A DNA stretch of 64,000 nucleotides from JACDBZ01 sp038233215 (lineage in GTDB: Bacteria > Chloroflexota > Limnocylindria > QHBO01): contig JBBSML010000012.1 in assembly GCA_038233215.1 (NCBI GenBank), forward strand, positions 9,622-73,621, read 5' to 3'. The first letter of the stretch is position 1. Every line of letters begins with the position of its first letter. The notes beneath the pieces were generated by a model. The model was not told where the DNA came from. It searched no databases and saw nothing but the letters and a program-made list of their open reading frames with translations. Shown here in pieces: positions 1-8,667 of this stretch. Made by a program: the position numbers and the translations under genes.

Positions 1-600
1 TATCCACCGCCGTTCATCCAGCTGCTCACGCCCCTGCGACTCCTACCCTGGGAGCTGTTCATTGCCCTTTGGCTGGCACTCGAGCTCGCGGCACTTGCCT
101 GGCTCCTGTCCCCTGCAATTGCACTGCTTGCGCTGGCAATTCCATACGTGCTGGCCGAGGTCGCCATCGGCAACGTCCACCTGTTCATGGCCGTGGCCAT
201 GGTGATCGGGATCCATCGCCCGGCATGGTGGGCTTTCGTCGCTCTGACCAAGCCAACCGTGGCCGTCGTCGCGACGTGGCATATCTTCCGTGGCGAGTGG
301 CGCGCCGCCGTGATTGCCGCAGTTGCCACCGCCGTCGTCGCGATCGCGTCCATCCTGATTGCCCCGGACTTGTGGGTCGCATGGATCGACCGCATGCGGG
401 GAGGTACGGGGACGGCTGGCTCTACCTGGATGGTCGCTCTCGCCGTTCGTGTCGTGTTGGCAGGTGGGATCGCGTGGTTCGCGGCGCGCCGCAACCGTCC
501 GGTCTTCCTGCCCCTGGCTGCATTTATCGCCTTGCCGATCCCGTGGCTCGAGGGATTAACCCTCTTCGCAGCGATCCCCCGATTGGTCCGCAGCCGATGA
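1..600 (+). CDS. GT87/DUF2029-like membrane glycosyltransferase, C-terminal part
   Basis: The reading frame is open from the first base, so this is the last 199 codons of a gene that begins outside the window. It is almost entirely hydrophobic, with several membrane segments. The stretch around AEVAIGNVHLFM, followed by a TKPTVAV segment and a short PIPWLEGL tail, matches the complete protein at 18392-19273 (VATGNVHLL, TKITPG, PVPWSSGL). That marks the two as paralogs of the GT87/DUF2029 type, which transfer sugars from polyprenyl-phosphate donors at the membrane. Substrate unknown. Its stop overlaps an ATG that begins the decayed stretch downstream. Confidence 0.7.
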   Translation, partial: YPPPFIQLLTPLRLLPWELFIALWLALELAALAWLLSPAIALLALAIPYVLAEVAIGNVHLFMAVAMVIGIHRPAWWAFVALTKPTVAVVATWHIFRGEWRAAVIAAVATAVVAIASILIAPDLWVAWIDRMRGGTGTAGSTWMVALAVRVVLAGGIAWFAARRNRPVFLPLAAFIALPIPWLEGLTLFAAIPRLVRSR

Positions 601-1030
601 CTCGCGCACTCGCGCCCGCCGTTCCGGCCCTTACCAGCGGTCGGTGCTCTTGGTCGTGGTCGCGGCCATCCTGGCCGTCCCGAACGCGATCTTGCTCGGT
701 GAGACGTTCGGCTTCATCGCGTCGCGGCACTACCATCGGCACGGTGTACGCCGTTCTCTCATTGGCGACCGAAGAGGCATTTTCTTTTCTGGCGTCTCTC
801 ACCGGGGCACGGAACTCATGGCCATGCAGTACAACTGGGGACCGACGGCATGGATTGGCCCAGCATGGCTCCTAGCTGGGATCCCAATCGCTGCCTTACT
901 AACCTGGAGGGGCAGAATCGGGTGGCTGCCTTGGCGGGTAGCCCCCACATCCTTCCGTATTACCTGCTGGTGTTGCTTTGGGAGGTTGGATTGACGACGG
1001 GCACCGGATCCGGCGCGCCGGCCGAGACCC
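597..1030 (+). pseudogene. Decayed GT87-like membrane protein remnant
   Basis: An ATG overlaps the previous stop (ATGA), but no single frame stays sensible. One frame gives a clean membrane helix (SVLLVVVAAILAVPNAIL, from about 641). The same frame from about 820 gives AWLLAGIPIAALLTW. A different frame from about 925 gives AALAGSPHILPYYLLVLLWE, which looks like the C-terminal end of a GT87-type protein. I read this as a shortened, frameshifted relative of the gene just upstream. Alternatively it is non-coding and the hydrophobic frames are chance. The rmlA ribosome binding site lies at its far end. Confidence 0.4.
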
Positions 1031-1046
1031 AGACGGGGGGGCTTCC

Positions 1047-1841
1047 ATGAAGGGCCTTCTTCTCGCGGGTGGCAGCGGGTCGAGGCTCTTCCCGCTCACC
1101 CTTGTCACCAACAAGCATCTCCTGCCCGTCTACGACCGCCCGATGATCTACCACCCCCTCGAGACCCTCCGTGACATGGGCTGCCGGGAGGTGATGGTGG
1201 TTGTCGGCGGACGCTCGGTGGGCGACGTGCTCGAGCTCCTTCACGACGGTTCCGACGTCGGGCTGGATCTCACCTACCGATACCAGCGCGGCGCGCTGGG
1301 AATCGCGCACGCCATTGGCCTCGCCCGCGAGTTCGCGGGATCCGATCCGCTCGCGGTGGTCCTCGGAGACAACATCGTCCGCGGCTCGCTTCGCCAATTC
1401 GCGGACGAGTTCGTGGCAAGTACCGCTGCCGCGGGTGCGGTGCTGAAGGCCGTGCCCGATCCGCATCGGTTCGGTGTGGCGGAGTTCGGCGACGACGGCC
1501 GGGTCATCGGCTTCGAGGAGAAGCCGTCGAATCCGAAGTCGAACCGGATACCCATTGGCGTCTACCTCTTCCGGCCGAGCGTGTTCGACGTGCTCCGCAA
1601 GCTGCGACCGTCGGCCCGCGGAGAGTTCGAGATCACCGATGTCCTCAACCACTACGTTCGAGAGGGAAGCCTGATCGCCCACGACTTCGCCGGGGACTGG
1701 ATGGACGCAGGGACGGTGGAGTCCCTGCTGGATGCCAACACGTTTGCCGCCGGCTACGCCGCCGAGCATCCGATCGAGACCGGCCGCAGCATCGCCGAGG
1801 TGGGAGCCGAGCCGGTCGACCCGGGATCGGTCCGGCCATGA
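1047..1841 (+). CDS. rmlA: Glucose-1-phosphate thymidylyltransferase
   Basis: Makes dTDP-glucose from dTTP and glucose-1-phosphate, the first step of dTDP-L-rhamnose synthesis in the cytosol. The 264-residue protein opens with the nucleotidyltransferase signature GGSGSRLFPLT (residues 8-18), then has VLGDNIV around residue 110 and FEEKP around 156. It is somewhat shorter than the 290-residue RmlA of enterobacteria and resembles the compact form found in actinobacteria and archaea. The ATG at 1047 follows a G-rich ribosome binding site; the frame is open further upstream, but residues before this Met are not family-like. It overlaps rmlB by ATGA. Confidence 0.9.
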   Translation: MKGLLLAGGSGSRLFPLTLVTNKHLLPVYDRPMIYHPLETLRDMGCREVMVVVGGRSVGDVLELLHDGSDVGLDLTYRYQRGALGIAHAIGLAREFAGSDPLAVVLGDNIVRGSLRQFADEFVASTAAAGAVLKAVPDPHRFGVAEFGDDGRVIGFEEKPSNPKSNRIPIGVYLFRPSVFDVLRKLRPSARGEFEITDVLNHYVREGSLIAHDFAGDWMDAGTVESLLDANTFAAGYAAEHPIETGRSIAEVGAEPVDPGSVRP

Positions 1842-2860
1842 GGCTGCTCGTGACCGGCGGTGCCGGGTTCATCGGCTCGTCGTTCGTCCGCCGCGCCATG
1901 GCGCGGCCCGCCGTCGATCAGCTGACGGTCATCGACAAGCTCACGTACGCCGGCAACCCGGCCAACCTGGCGGAGGTCGCGGGTGACCCGCGCTACCGCT
2001 TCCTGCATGCCGACATCAACGACGCCGAGGTCGTCACCGGCCTGATGCGCGACGCCGACGCGGTGGTAAATTTCGCTGCCGAGTCGCATGTCGACCGCAG
2101 CATCGAGGAGGCCGACGCCTTCGTCCGCACCGACGTCAACGGCACGTTCACTCTCCTCGAAGCAGCCCGCGCGACCGGCGTCGCCCGGTTCGTGCAGGTG
2201 AGCACCGATGAGGTGTACGGCGACGTTCCCGAGGGCAGCTCCAGCGAAGCCGATGCGCTCCGTCCGCGAAGCCCGTACGCGGCGAGCAAGGCAGCCGCAG
2301 ACCTCCTGGCGCTCGCGTATCACACTACCCACGGCGTCCCGGTGATGATCACCCGCGGGAGCAATACCTACGGACCGAGACAGTTTCCGGAGAAGATAAT
2401 CCCGCTGTTCATCACCAATGCCATCGACCACGAGCCGTTGCCGCTCTACGGCGATGGGCTCCAGGTCCGCGACTGGCTGCACGTCGACGACCATTGCGCG
2501 GCGGTCGAGGCGGTGCTGGATCGGGGGACAGCGGGCGAGATCTACAACGCCGGCGGCACGGCCAGCTTGACGAACCTTGAGCTGACACGGTGGCTACTCG
2601 GCCTGCTGGACCGCCCCGAGTCGCTCATCCGGCACGTGGCTGATCGTCCGGGACACGATCGGCGGTACGCGCTCGACAGCTCGAGGCTGCGGGCGCTCCG
2701 ATGGCAGCCGCGGGTCGCCCTCGAAGACGGGCTTGCCGCGACCGTCGATTGGTATCAGCAGAACGAGGCTTGGTGGCGGCCCATCAAGGACGGCTCGTTC
2801 CGCGACTACTATCGGCGCCTGTATGCGGAACGACTCGCGACGTCCACGGCCGCGTGGTGA
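1838..2860 (+). CDS. rmlB: dTDP-glucose 4,6-dehydratase
   Basis: Converts dTDP-glucose to dTDP-4-keto-6-deoxyglucose using bound NAD. The 340-residue protein is an extended SDR: GGAGFIG nucleotide motif at residues 7-13, catalytic Thr123-Asp124-Glu125 in STDEVYGD, and the Tyr147-x3-Lys151 pair in YAASK. Length and motif order match RmlB. The ATG overlaps the rmlA stop, and its own stop overlaps the GTG of rmlD, so the three are translationally coupled. Confidence 0.95.
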   Translation: MRLLVTGGAGFIGSSFVRRAMARPAVDQLTVIDKLTYAGNPANLAEVAGDPRYRFLHADINDAEVVTGLMRDADAVVNFAAESHVDRSIEEADAFVRTDVNGTFTLLEAARATGVARFVQVSTDEVYGDVPEGSSSEADALRPRSPYAASKAAADLLALAYHTTHGVPVMITRGSNTYGPRQFPEKIIPLFITNAIDHEPLPLYGDGLQVRDWLHVDDHCAAVEAVLDRGTAGEIYNAGGTASLTNLELTRWLLGLLDRPESLIRHVADRPGHDRRYALDSSRLRALRWQPRVALEDGLAATVDWYQQNEAWWRPIKDGSFRDYYRRLYAERLATSTAAW

Positions 2861-3711
2861 CCCGCGTCGTCGTCATCGGGGCTGCCGGCCTCCTCGGTCG
2901 CGAGCTGTGCGGAGCGTTTTTGAAGAGCGGCCACGAGGTCATACCGCTGACACGCGCCGACGTCGATCTCGCCGACCCCGCGTCCCTCGGGCCCATCAGA
3001 ACAGCGCGGGCCGATATCGTCATCAATGCCGCCGCTTGGACTGACGTGGACGGGTGTGCTCGCGACCCGGATCGAGCGCAGCTGATCAACGGCGCAGGGC
3101 CTGGAGGTGTGGCTGGGGCGAGTGCCGAGGGAGGGGCGCTGATGATCCAGGTCAGCACGAACGAGGTATTCGACGGGCGAGAGGAACGGACGTATGCGGA
3201 GAACGACGTGCCGAATCCAATCAACCCGTACGGTGCATCCAAGGCCGCGGGCGAGCGCGCGGTGATGGCCGCGACGGACCGTCACCTGATCGTGCGGACG
3301 GCGTGGCTCTTCGGACCCGATCGTGGATTCCCTGCGCGCATCAGACAGGCCGCGGACCGCGCCCACTCATCCGGCGAATCACTGCGGGTCGTGGACGACG
3401 AGTGGGGAAACCCCACGCTCGCCAGTTCGCTCGCGGCGGCGATGGTGGATGCCGCCCAGCTCGCCCTTGGGAGCCCCGCTCTTCGGGTACTGCACCTGGC
3501 GGGATCGCCGCCCGCCACTCGGTGGGAATGGGCGCAGCAGATCCTCGCTCATCATCCGGTCGACATCCGGGCGATCCACCACGTGGAGTACGTCCGAGCT
3601 TCCGCCGTCCCGTATCACGCCGTCCTCGCGCTTGACCTTGCACGGTCGCTCGGGCTGGCAGAGATCGACTGGCGGACGGTGGCGAGAGGTACCGTCGATG
3701 CTCCGAGCTGA
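2857..3711 (+). CDS. rmlD: dTDP-4-dehydrorhamnose reductase
   Basis: Final reduction to dTDP-L-rhamnose with NAD(P)H. The 284-residue protein starts with the GAAGLLG Rossmann motif and has an INAAAWTDVDG segment typical of RmlD. The active-site region reads VSTNEVFDG with a Tyr-x3-Lys in YGASK; most family members have STDYVFDG, so the Asp-Tyr pair is replaced by Asn-Glu, a mild oddity. GTG at 2857 overlaps the rmlB stop (GTGA); an adjacent in-frame GTG at 2854 is possible. The rml genes run A-B-D-C. Confidence 0.9.
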   Translation: MTRVVVIGAAGLLGRELCGAFLKSGHEVIPLTRADVDLADPASLGPIRTARADIVINAAAWTDVDGCARDPDRAQLINGAGPGGVAGASAEGGALMIQVSTNEVFDGREERTYAENDVPNPINPYGASKAAGERAVMAATDRHLIVRTAWLFGPDRGFPARIRQAADRAHSSGESLRVVDDEWGNPTLASSLAAAMVDAAQLALGSPALRVLHLAGSPPATRWEWAQQILAHHPVDIRAIHHVEYVRASAVPYHAVLALDLARSLGLAEIDWRTVARGTVDAPS

Positions 3712-4249
3712 ACGCACCGCGCTCGAGGGCGTGCAGATCCTCACTCCGGGCGTCCACGCGGATCGGCGTGGATTCCTTGTCGAGTCATATCGCGCGGCCG
3801 AGCTGGCCACGGCAGGCATCACCAACCCGTTCATCCAAGAGAATCACTCGCGATCAGTACGCGGCGCGCTCCGCGGGCTCCACTTCCAGGCCCCGCCGGG
3901 CCAGGCCAAGCTGGTGCGCGTGGCACGCGGTGCCATCCTAGACGTCGTCGTCGACATCCGTCGCTCCTCCCCGACCTTCGGACAACACGTGGCGGTCACC
4001 CTCGACGACGCCCTGCACCGCCAGCTGTACATTCCGACCGGGTTCGCGCACGGATTCATGGTGCTGACCGAGGACGCGGACGTCATGTACCGACTTGATC
4101 GGTACTACGACCCGGCTCTCGAGCGTGGGGTCGCGTGGGATGACCCGGCCCTCGCCATCGAGTGGCCAGTGGAGAACCCGACGCTCTCCGAACGCGACCG
4201 CGCCAATCCGCTGCTGGCCGCCCTCCCCGCCGAACTTACTGACTGGTGA
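3698..4249 (+). CDS. rmlC: dTDP-4-dehydrorhamnose 3,5-epimerase
   Basis: Epimerises C3 and C5 of the 4-keto sugar between the RmlB and RmlD steps. The 183-residue cupin contains RGLHFQAPPGQAKLV with the catalytic His, and later GFAHGFMVL and YRLDRYYDP, all standard RmlC landmarks. The ATG lies inside the end of rmlD (14-nt overlap), as usual for a tight operon. The 3' end overlaps the convergent methyltransferase gene by 14 nt. Confidence 0.93.
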   Translation: MLRAERTALEGVQILTPGVHADRRGFLVESYRAAELATAGITNPFIQENHSRSVRGALRGLHFQAPPGQAKLVRVARGAILDVVVDIRRSSPTFGQHVAVTLDDALHRQLYIPTGFAHGFMVLTEDADVMYRLDRYYDPALERGVAWDDPALAIEWPVENPTLSERDRANPLLAALPAELTDW

Positions 4250-4946
4250 CTCGTGGCCGGCGCAGCCGGCCCACCAGGTGCGATCGCAGTGGCGGGATGA
4301 GCTCCAACGGTCCGTACAGGATCCTCGTCAGCGGACCCAGCCGTCGCGCGACGGGGGGCAGCAGCGTCACTGCACGCAGTTCGGACAGCCAACCGGGAAA
4401 GAGCTGGGCGAGGCGCGAACGGCCGATCCCGTGCACCGCGCGGTTGGACGGATTGCCGAGCCGGAGGTCGTACCAGACGAGCCATCCGCCTCGCGCCAGC
4501 ACCCGCGCGATCTCCGCCGCCACAGCCTCCTCGAGCTGCCCTGATGGGAGGGACGAGAACAGGGTCGAGGTGACTACCACGTCAAACGCCGCGGTATCAA
4601 ACGGAAGACGGTCCGCAGAAGCCTCGACGAATTCGGCCCACGACATGGACGACGCGGCCGCAGCGACCGCCCCGGGATCCAGGTCAGCGCCCGTCCAGGA
4701 TACGATCGGCAGGCCGGCGTCGCGGGCCACCTCGGCCAAACGACCGTTCCCCATGCCGAGGTCGAGAACGCGGCCACCACCCTCGGGGAGGCTGCGACCA
4801 AGGACGCTCACGAGCGCCCGGTCGCGGTCGTGGACCATCCGCGCGAATCCGCGGTTCCGCAGGTCCCAGATCCGAACTCGCCCGTTGGCCCGGTAGCGCC
4901 GATACGTCTCGCGGATCGCCTCGAGATCGCGGTCGCGGTCACTCAT
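4236..4946 (-). CDS. Class I SAM-dependent methyltransferase
   Basis: The 236-residue protein has the SAM-binding motif I VLDLGMGNGRLAEVA, an acidic ribose-binding residue in GADLDPG, and a motif II/III region AFDVVVTSTLFSSLP, all in Methyltransf_11 style. The ATG at 4946 overlaps the stop of the glycosyltransferase upstream (ATGA), so the two are coupled. The acceptor is not readable; position beside rml and glycosyltransferase genes suggests a sugar or lipid-linked glycan. The longer open frame upstream reads through the neighbouring gene antisense and is not supported. Confidence 0.75.
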   Translation of the reverse strand: MSDRDRDLEAIRETYRRYRANGRVRIWDLRNRGFARMVHDRDRALVSVLGRSLPEGGGRVLDLGMGNGRLAEVARDAGLPIVSWTGADLDPGAVAAAASSMSWAEFVEASADRLPFDTAAFDVVVTSTLFSSLPSGQLEEAVAAEIARVLARGGWLVWYDLRLGNPSNRAVHGIGRSRLAQLFPGWLSELRAVTLLPPVARRLGPLTRILYGPLELIPPLRSHLVGRLRRPRVTSQ

Positions 4947-5944
4947 CCCCGCGGAGCACCGGCGACGGCTGCGGACGCGCGGACGCGATTCGCGAGCCTT
5001 TGCCACTGGGCGGCCGCGGACAGGGTGCCCATGCCATACGCCAGGTGCATGACGAGCGCTACAACCGGCAACAACACGCGTGCGGTCAGCCCGGACGCCG
5101 GCACTCGGACGGCGAAGATGCACGCCGCCAGCAGCCATGATGCACCGAGGACGACGAGCGGGAGCCACCACCCCAGAAGCGCGAGTGCGCAACCAATGAT
5201 CAGCGCCAGGACGAAGACCGCCGGCACGAAGTGACGCCATCGGATGGCCGATGGGCGGATGGTGGCGAGAGCAACCTTCCAGAACCCGTATCCGTGGTAC
5301 TGCCGCCAGATGCCCACCAGGGAGTCGCGGCACCGGTAGGTCGACCGGATGGAAGGTTCGAGCCGGATCCGAAGGCCGGCTTCGCGAATGCGAGCGTTGA
5401 GGTCATCGTCCTCGGTCCGGAGTAGGGCCCGGTTATATCGCCCGACGCGATCGAAGACATCGCGACGGTACACGCCTAGGTAGACCGACTCCACGTCCCG
5501 CGCGTCGCCAGCGAAGTGAAACTGCGAGTCTCCGACGCCGAACGGCGACTGGAGAAGGGCGGCCATCGCACGGCCGATCACTGTCGATCCGACGGGCCGC
5601 ATCGGTCCACCGGCGACAGCGATGGCGCGGTCCGTGAGCACCTCCGCCGCACGCTGAAGGTAGTCAGGGGCGATTCGAGCCTGGGCGTCGACGAGGGCCA
5701 CCAGATCAGCGCTGATGGCATTGAGGGCGACGTTGATCGCGGAGGCTCGATCGCCCTCGGGGTTACTGAGAACACGCACACCGGGGGCCATCAAGCCCGT
5801 CGCCACGTTGTGTGTGTCATCACTCGAGGGACCGACCATGATCACCACGTCGTCGGGGATCCAAGATTGACCCGTGACCGCAGCGAGACAGTCCGGAAGC
5901 AGGTGTGCTGCGTCCCGTGCCGGGACGACCACGGCAACGGTCAT
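4943..5944 (-). CDS. ExoA-like family-2 glycosyltransferase with C-terminal membrane helices
   Basis: The 333-residue protein begins with a GT-A fold (VVVPARDAAHLLPDCL), has a metal-binding acidic segment LVALVDAQARI where DXD proteins carry DxD, and an EDDDLNARIREAG acceptor-site motif. About three membrane helices follow from residue 235. This layout resembles ExoA of succinoglycan synthesis. Start chosen at the ATG (5944) immediately before the first beta strand; it overlaps the stop of the next glycosyltransferase. Donor and acceptor sugars cannot be read. Confidence 0.8.
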   Translation of the reverse strand: MTVAVVVPARDAAHLLPDCLAAVTGQSWIPDDVVIMVGPSSDDTHNVATGLMAPGVRVLSNPEGDRASAINVALNAISADLVALVDAQARIAPDYLQRAAEVLTDRAIAVAGGPMRPVGSTVIGRAMAALLQSPFGVGDSQFHFAGDARDVESVYLGVYRRDVFDRVGRYNRALLRTEDDDLNARIREAGLRIRLEPSIRSTYRCRDSLVGIWRQYHGYGFWKVALATIRPSAIRWRHFVPAVFVLALIIGCALALLGWWLPLVVLGASWLLAACIFAVRVPASGLTARVLLPVVALVMHLAYGMGTLSAAAQWQRLANRVRASAAVAGAPRG

Positions 5945-6876
5945 CGGCGCGGATCCTCGTCGTTGGCCGCCGACCACAGGGCTCGCCAGGCCCGACGCGC
6001 TCCGGCCCGCAGTGACAGAGTCATGCCAACGGCCCGCAGCCAGAGAAGAAGCAGCGCCAGCACCGAGCCGCCCGGGCCGTACCACTTGCCCAGGTACTGG
6101 CGCATCGACCGCGCGTGGAGCGGCCCGAAGTGGTAGTCCTCCGAGCTGCTCGCGCCACCGATGTGGGTCACCACCGCCGAAGGCACGTAGCGGATCGGCA
6201 TTCCCGCCGCGGCGGCGCGCCGGCAGAGGTCGGCATCCTCGAAGTACATGAAGAACCTCTCGTCGAAGCCGCCAAGCTCCCCAAAGGCTTCACGACCGAT
6301 GGCGAAGCAGGCGCCAGATACCATGTTGGTATCGATCGTCTCGGTGGCGGTCTCCGCGCTCGCATACTCCCGCGCGAGGCGCGAATGCCGTAGCAATGCG
6401 CCAATGCTTGGGACCCGACGTACCCAGTTTCCAATGGCGTGCAGCCCGAGCATTCGAATGATGAGATCGGATGGCTCTGGAAGGAGCCCGGCAGAACGCT
6501 GAATGGAATCGCCGGGTTCGATGAGGCGCGGGCCGACAACCCCTCGACCATTCCACCTGCGGACTTCACTAAGGATCTCGCCGAGTGAAGTTCCGGAAAT
6601 GGCCGCGTCGCTATTCAAGAAGACCAGCGTCGCGCCGTTAGCCGCCCTCGCGCCAATGTTGGCCGCTGCACCGAAGCCGCCGTTCTGAAAACTTTCTAGG
6701 ACAACGATCCCCCTTGCCTGTAGACCTTTTAGTCTCTCCACCGTATCGTCGTGAGATGCGTTATCGATGACCACCACTTCGTCGGCCCCTGCCGACAGCG
6801 CACTTAGCGCCGCGCTTTCTGTCAGGGCTGGCGTTCGATAGCTCGCTATGATCGCGCTCGATCGGACTATCTGCAT
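5941..6876 (-). CDS. WbbL-like family-2 glycosyltransferase, possible rhamnosyltransferase
   Basis: The 311-residue GT2 protein carries FLNSDAAI in place of the DXD metal site and the block FDERFFMYFEDADLCRRA with the ED dipeptide typical of WbbL-type rhamnosyltransferases, followed by one C-terminal hydrophobic segment. An in-frame ATG at 6918 would add 14 residues but overlap the divergent neighbour's start; 6876 avoids this. It sits in the rhamnose cluster, so dTDP-rhamnose is a reasonable donor by inference. Confidence 0.78.
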   Translation of the reverse strand: MQIVRSSAIIASYRTPALTESAALSALSAGADEVVVIDNASHDDTVERLKGLQARGIVVLESFQNGGFGAAANIGARAANGATLVFLNSDAAISGTSLGEILSEVRRWNGRGVVGPRLIEPGDSIQRSAGLLPEPSDLIIRMLGLHAIGNWVRRVPSIGALLRHSRLAREYASAETATETIDTNMVSGACFAIGREAFGELGGFDERFFMYFEDADLCRRAAAAGMPIRYVPSAVVTHIGGASSSEDYHFGPLHARSMRQYLGKWYGPGGSVLALLLLWLRAVGMTLSLRAGARRAWRALWSAANDEDPRR

Positions 6877-6903
6877 ACTTTGCTTCGCAGCCGGTAGATC
6901 GTT

Positions 6904-7839
6904 TTGATTCTCAGCCATCCCGAACTCTCCGTCCTCATCGTCAATTACAACTCCACGAACTTGTTGCGGAAATGCTTGGCTTCGCTCACTGCCAGCACCA
7001 TCGCGGACCGTCTCGAGGTGATCGTGGTGGACAACGCTTCCGCAGACTTCGACGCGCCGGCCATCGGGATGGAGTTTCCATGGGCGCGCCTGCTGCCGCA
7101 GACGACGAACACGACATGGACCGGCGGCAACAACATCGCTTTCGATGTATCTTCCGCGCCCCTGGTCCTCCTGCTTAACCCGGACACTGAGGTGGAGCCC
7201 GAAGCGCTCGAACGAGCGGTTCAGCATCTTCGGGACGACGCTTCGCTCGTCGGTTTGGGAGCGATCCTCATCGGACCAGACGGCAACCTCCAGCACTACT
7301 ACCGACGGCTCCCGACCGTCCTCGATCTCCCGATCATTTTGTTCGAACCGATCTTCCGCCGCACTAAGCGCGGAAAGCACTACCTCATGCTCGACGAGGC
7401 ATTTGATCGTCCAACAGTGGTGCCCCAACCGCCGGGGGCGTTTCTCCTCTTTCGGCGAGCCGCAGCCCGTTATCCGCTGCTAGATCCCCAGTACTTCAAC
7501 TTTGTCAGTGATCTTGACCTATGTCGCGATCTCAACCGGTCTGGGCAGTTGGTAGTCTTCCCGGATGTCCGGACGTATCACGTGCGCGCGAATGCAGGCG
7601 TCGGATCAAAGAACCCTCGGACCCGTCTCACACTGGCCCACGACTTCGGATATGGCGTCCGTTACTACTTCAACAAGTTCGCATCGCCGCCCGAACGCCT
7701 TCTTGCTAGTTTGGCCGTAATCGTCTATTGGGGTACGCGAATGGCTCGTCTTGCGATTCGCCGACCAGCGATCGCAAGCGCTGCGGCCATGCAACTTTTT
7801 CGCGCGATCCGCGACGAGCCGCCGTCTTACCGATCCTGA
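6904..7839 (+). CDS. Family-2 glycosyltransferase
   Basis: The 311-residue GT2 protein opens LSVLIVNYNSTNLLRKCL, has the metal motif LLNPDTEV, and an SDLDLCRDLNRSG segment equivalent to the EDxDLCxR block of WbbL-like enzymes. A stop lies just upstream in frame (6895-6897), leaving TTG at 6904 as the first plausible start. No ribosome binding site is obvious. It is divergent from the glycosyltransferase at 5941-6876 with only 27 nt between the starts, so the two promoters must lie inside each other's coding regions. Confidence 0.75.
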   Translation: MILSHPELSVLIVNYNSTNLLRKCLASLTASTIADRLEVIVVDNASADFDAPAIGMEFPWARLLPQTTNTTWTGGNNIAFDVSSAPLVLLLNPDTEVEPEALERAVQHLRDDASLVGLGAILIGPDGNLQHYYRRLPTVLDLPIILFEPIFRRTKRGKHYLMLDEAFDRPTVVPQPPGAFLLFRRAAARYPLLDPQYFNFVSDLDLCRDLNRSGQLVVFPDVRTYHVRANAGVGSKNPRTRLTLAHDFGYGVRYYFNKFASPPERLLASLAVIVYWGTRMARLAIRRPAIASAAAMQLFRAIRDEPPSYRS

Positions 7840-8001
7840 TCGGTACATAGTTGACCGCCCGATCGGCAACATGGCTGCGGGCGGCAAAATCAAGGAGCGC
7901 GGCAACTCCGCCAACGCCATCGAACTTGCCGTGGCGGAGCCGGCCAACACCTGCCGGTGCCTTCATACAAGGTGCCTGGAACGATGCACCCACTACCTTG
8001 C
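7840..8001. other. Intergenic, no gene seen
   Basis: This is the convergent gap between a glycosyltransferase and a methyltransferase. Short open frames on the minus strand cross it, but they have no recognisable motif and run into both neighbours. No terminator-like hairpin with a T tract is visible. Confidence 0.5.
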
Positions 8002-8667
8002 TCACTTCCCCGGCCGCACCAAGACAAACCATTCCGCGGCTAACCACTCGTCGCTGATCCCCCTAGTGGCACGACCCAAGACTGACCGTAGGTGACCCAG
8101 CACAGTGCTTTGTGGGTAGCCCCATCGCTCAGGCTTCCACCCCGCCTGTTCAAGAAGCTCACGTAGATTAGACCTGGTGAAAAAGCGGATGTGAGTCGAA
8201 TCGAATGTGCCTGACGCTTCGGGCCGAAATCCGGCACCGACGGCGATCCGTGCGAGAGCCCTGACGTTTCGAATGTTCGGAATTGAGATCAGTAGGCTCC
8301 CTTGTGGCTCAACGACTAATTGCCGAAGCGCCGCTAGCACCGACCCAGGATCAAGGAGGTGCTCCAGGACATCGGCACAAATGATCAAGTCGAATGGACC
8401 GGCAACGTCGGCAATTACACCCTCGACTGTAGCCCTGTGCACCTCATCGAAGCGCTGCGCCGCAAGTTCGCTGCTCTCTTCGTCCGGCTCGATACCGACG
8501 ATCGTGGCGGCACCACGGGCGCGCAGCCATGGAGCGTTGGCTCCAGCTCCGCATCCCACCTCCAGGACAGACGCGTACTCAGTTCCACCCATCCAATCAA
8601 GAAGATCCAGTCTCGGTGTCCCGTAGTACTCAGTCCTACTTTTATCAGTGGGTGGAGCATCCCTCAC
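8002..8667 (-). CDS. Class I SAM-dependent methyltransferase
   Basis: The 221-residue protein shows motif I VLEVGCGAGANAPWL, the acidic loop GIEPDEES, and motif II DLIICADVLEHLLDPG, followed by SLLISIPNIRN. This arrangement is common in UbiG/Methyltransf_23-type enzymes found in glycan clusters. GTG at 8667 follows a strong GGAGGTG ribosome binding site and overlaps the flippase stop. The acceptor is probably a glycan or lipid-linked sugar, judging only by context. Confidence 0.78.
   Translation of the reverse strand: MRDAPPTDKSRTEYYGTPRLDLLDWMGGTEYASVLEVGCGAGANAPWLRARGAATIVGIEPDEESSELAAQRFDEVHRATVEGVIADVAGPFDLIICADVLEHLLDPGSVLAALRQLVVEPQGSLLISIPNIRNVRALARIAVGAGFRPEASGTFDSTHIRFFTRSNLRELLEQAGWKPERWGYPQSTVLGHLRSVLGRATRGISDEWLAAEWFVLVRPGK

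Noticed and set aside
960..1769. Long open frame on the minus strand opposite rmlA
   Set aside because: Composition is Arg/Pro/Gly/Asp-rich shadow sequence of a high-GC gene; rmlA has complete family motifs on the other strand.
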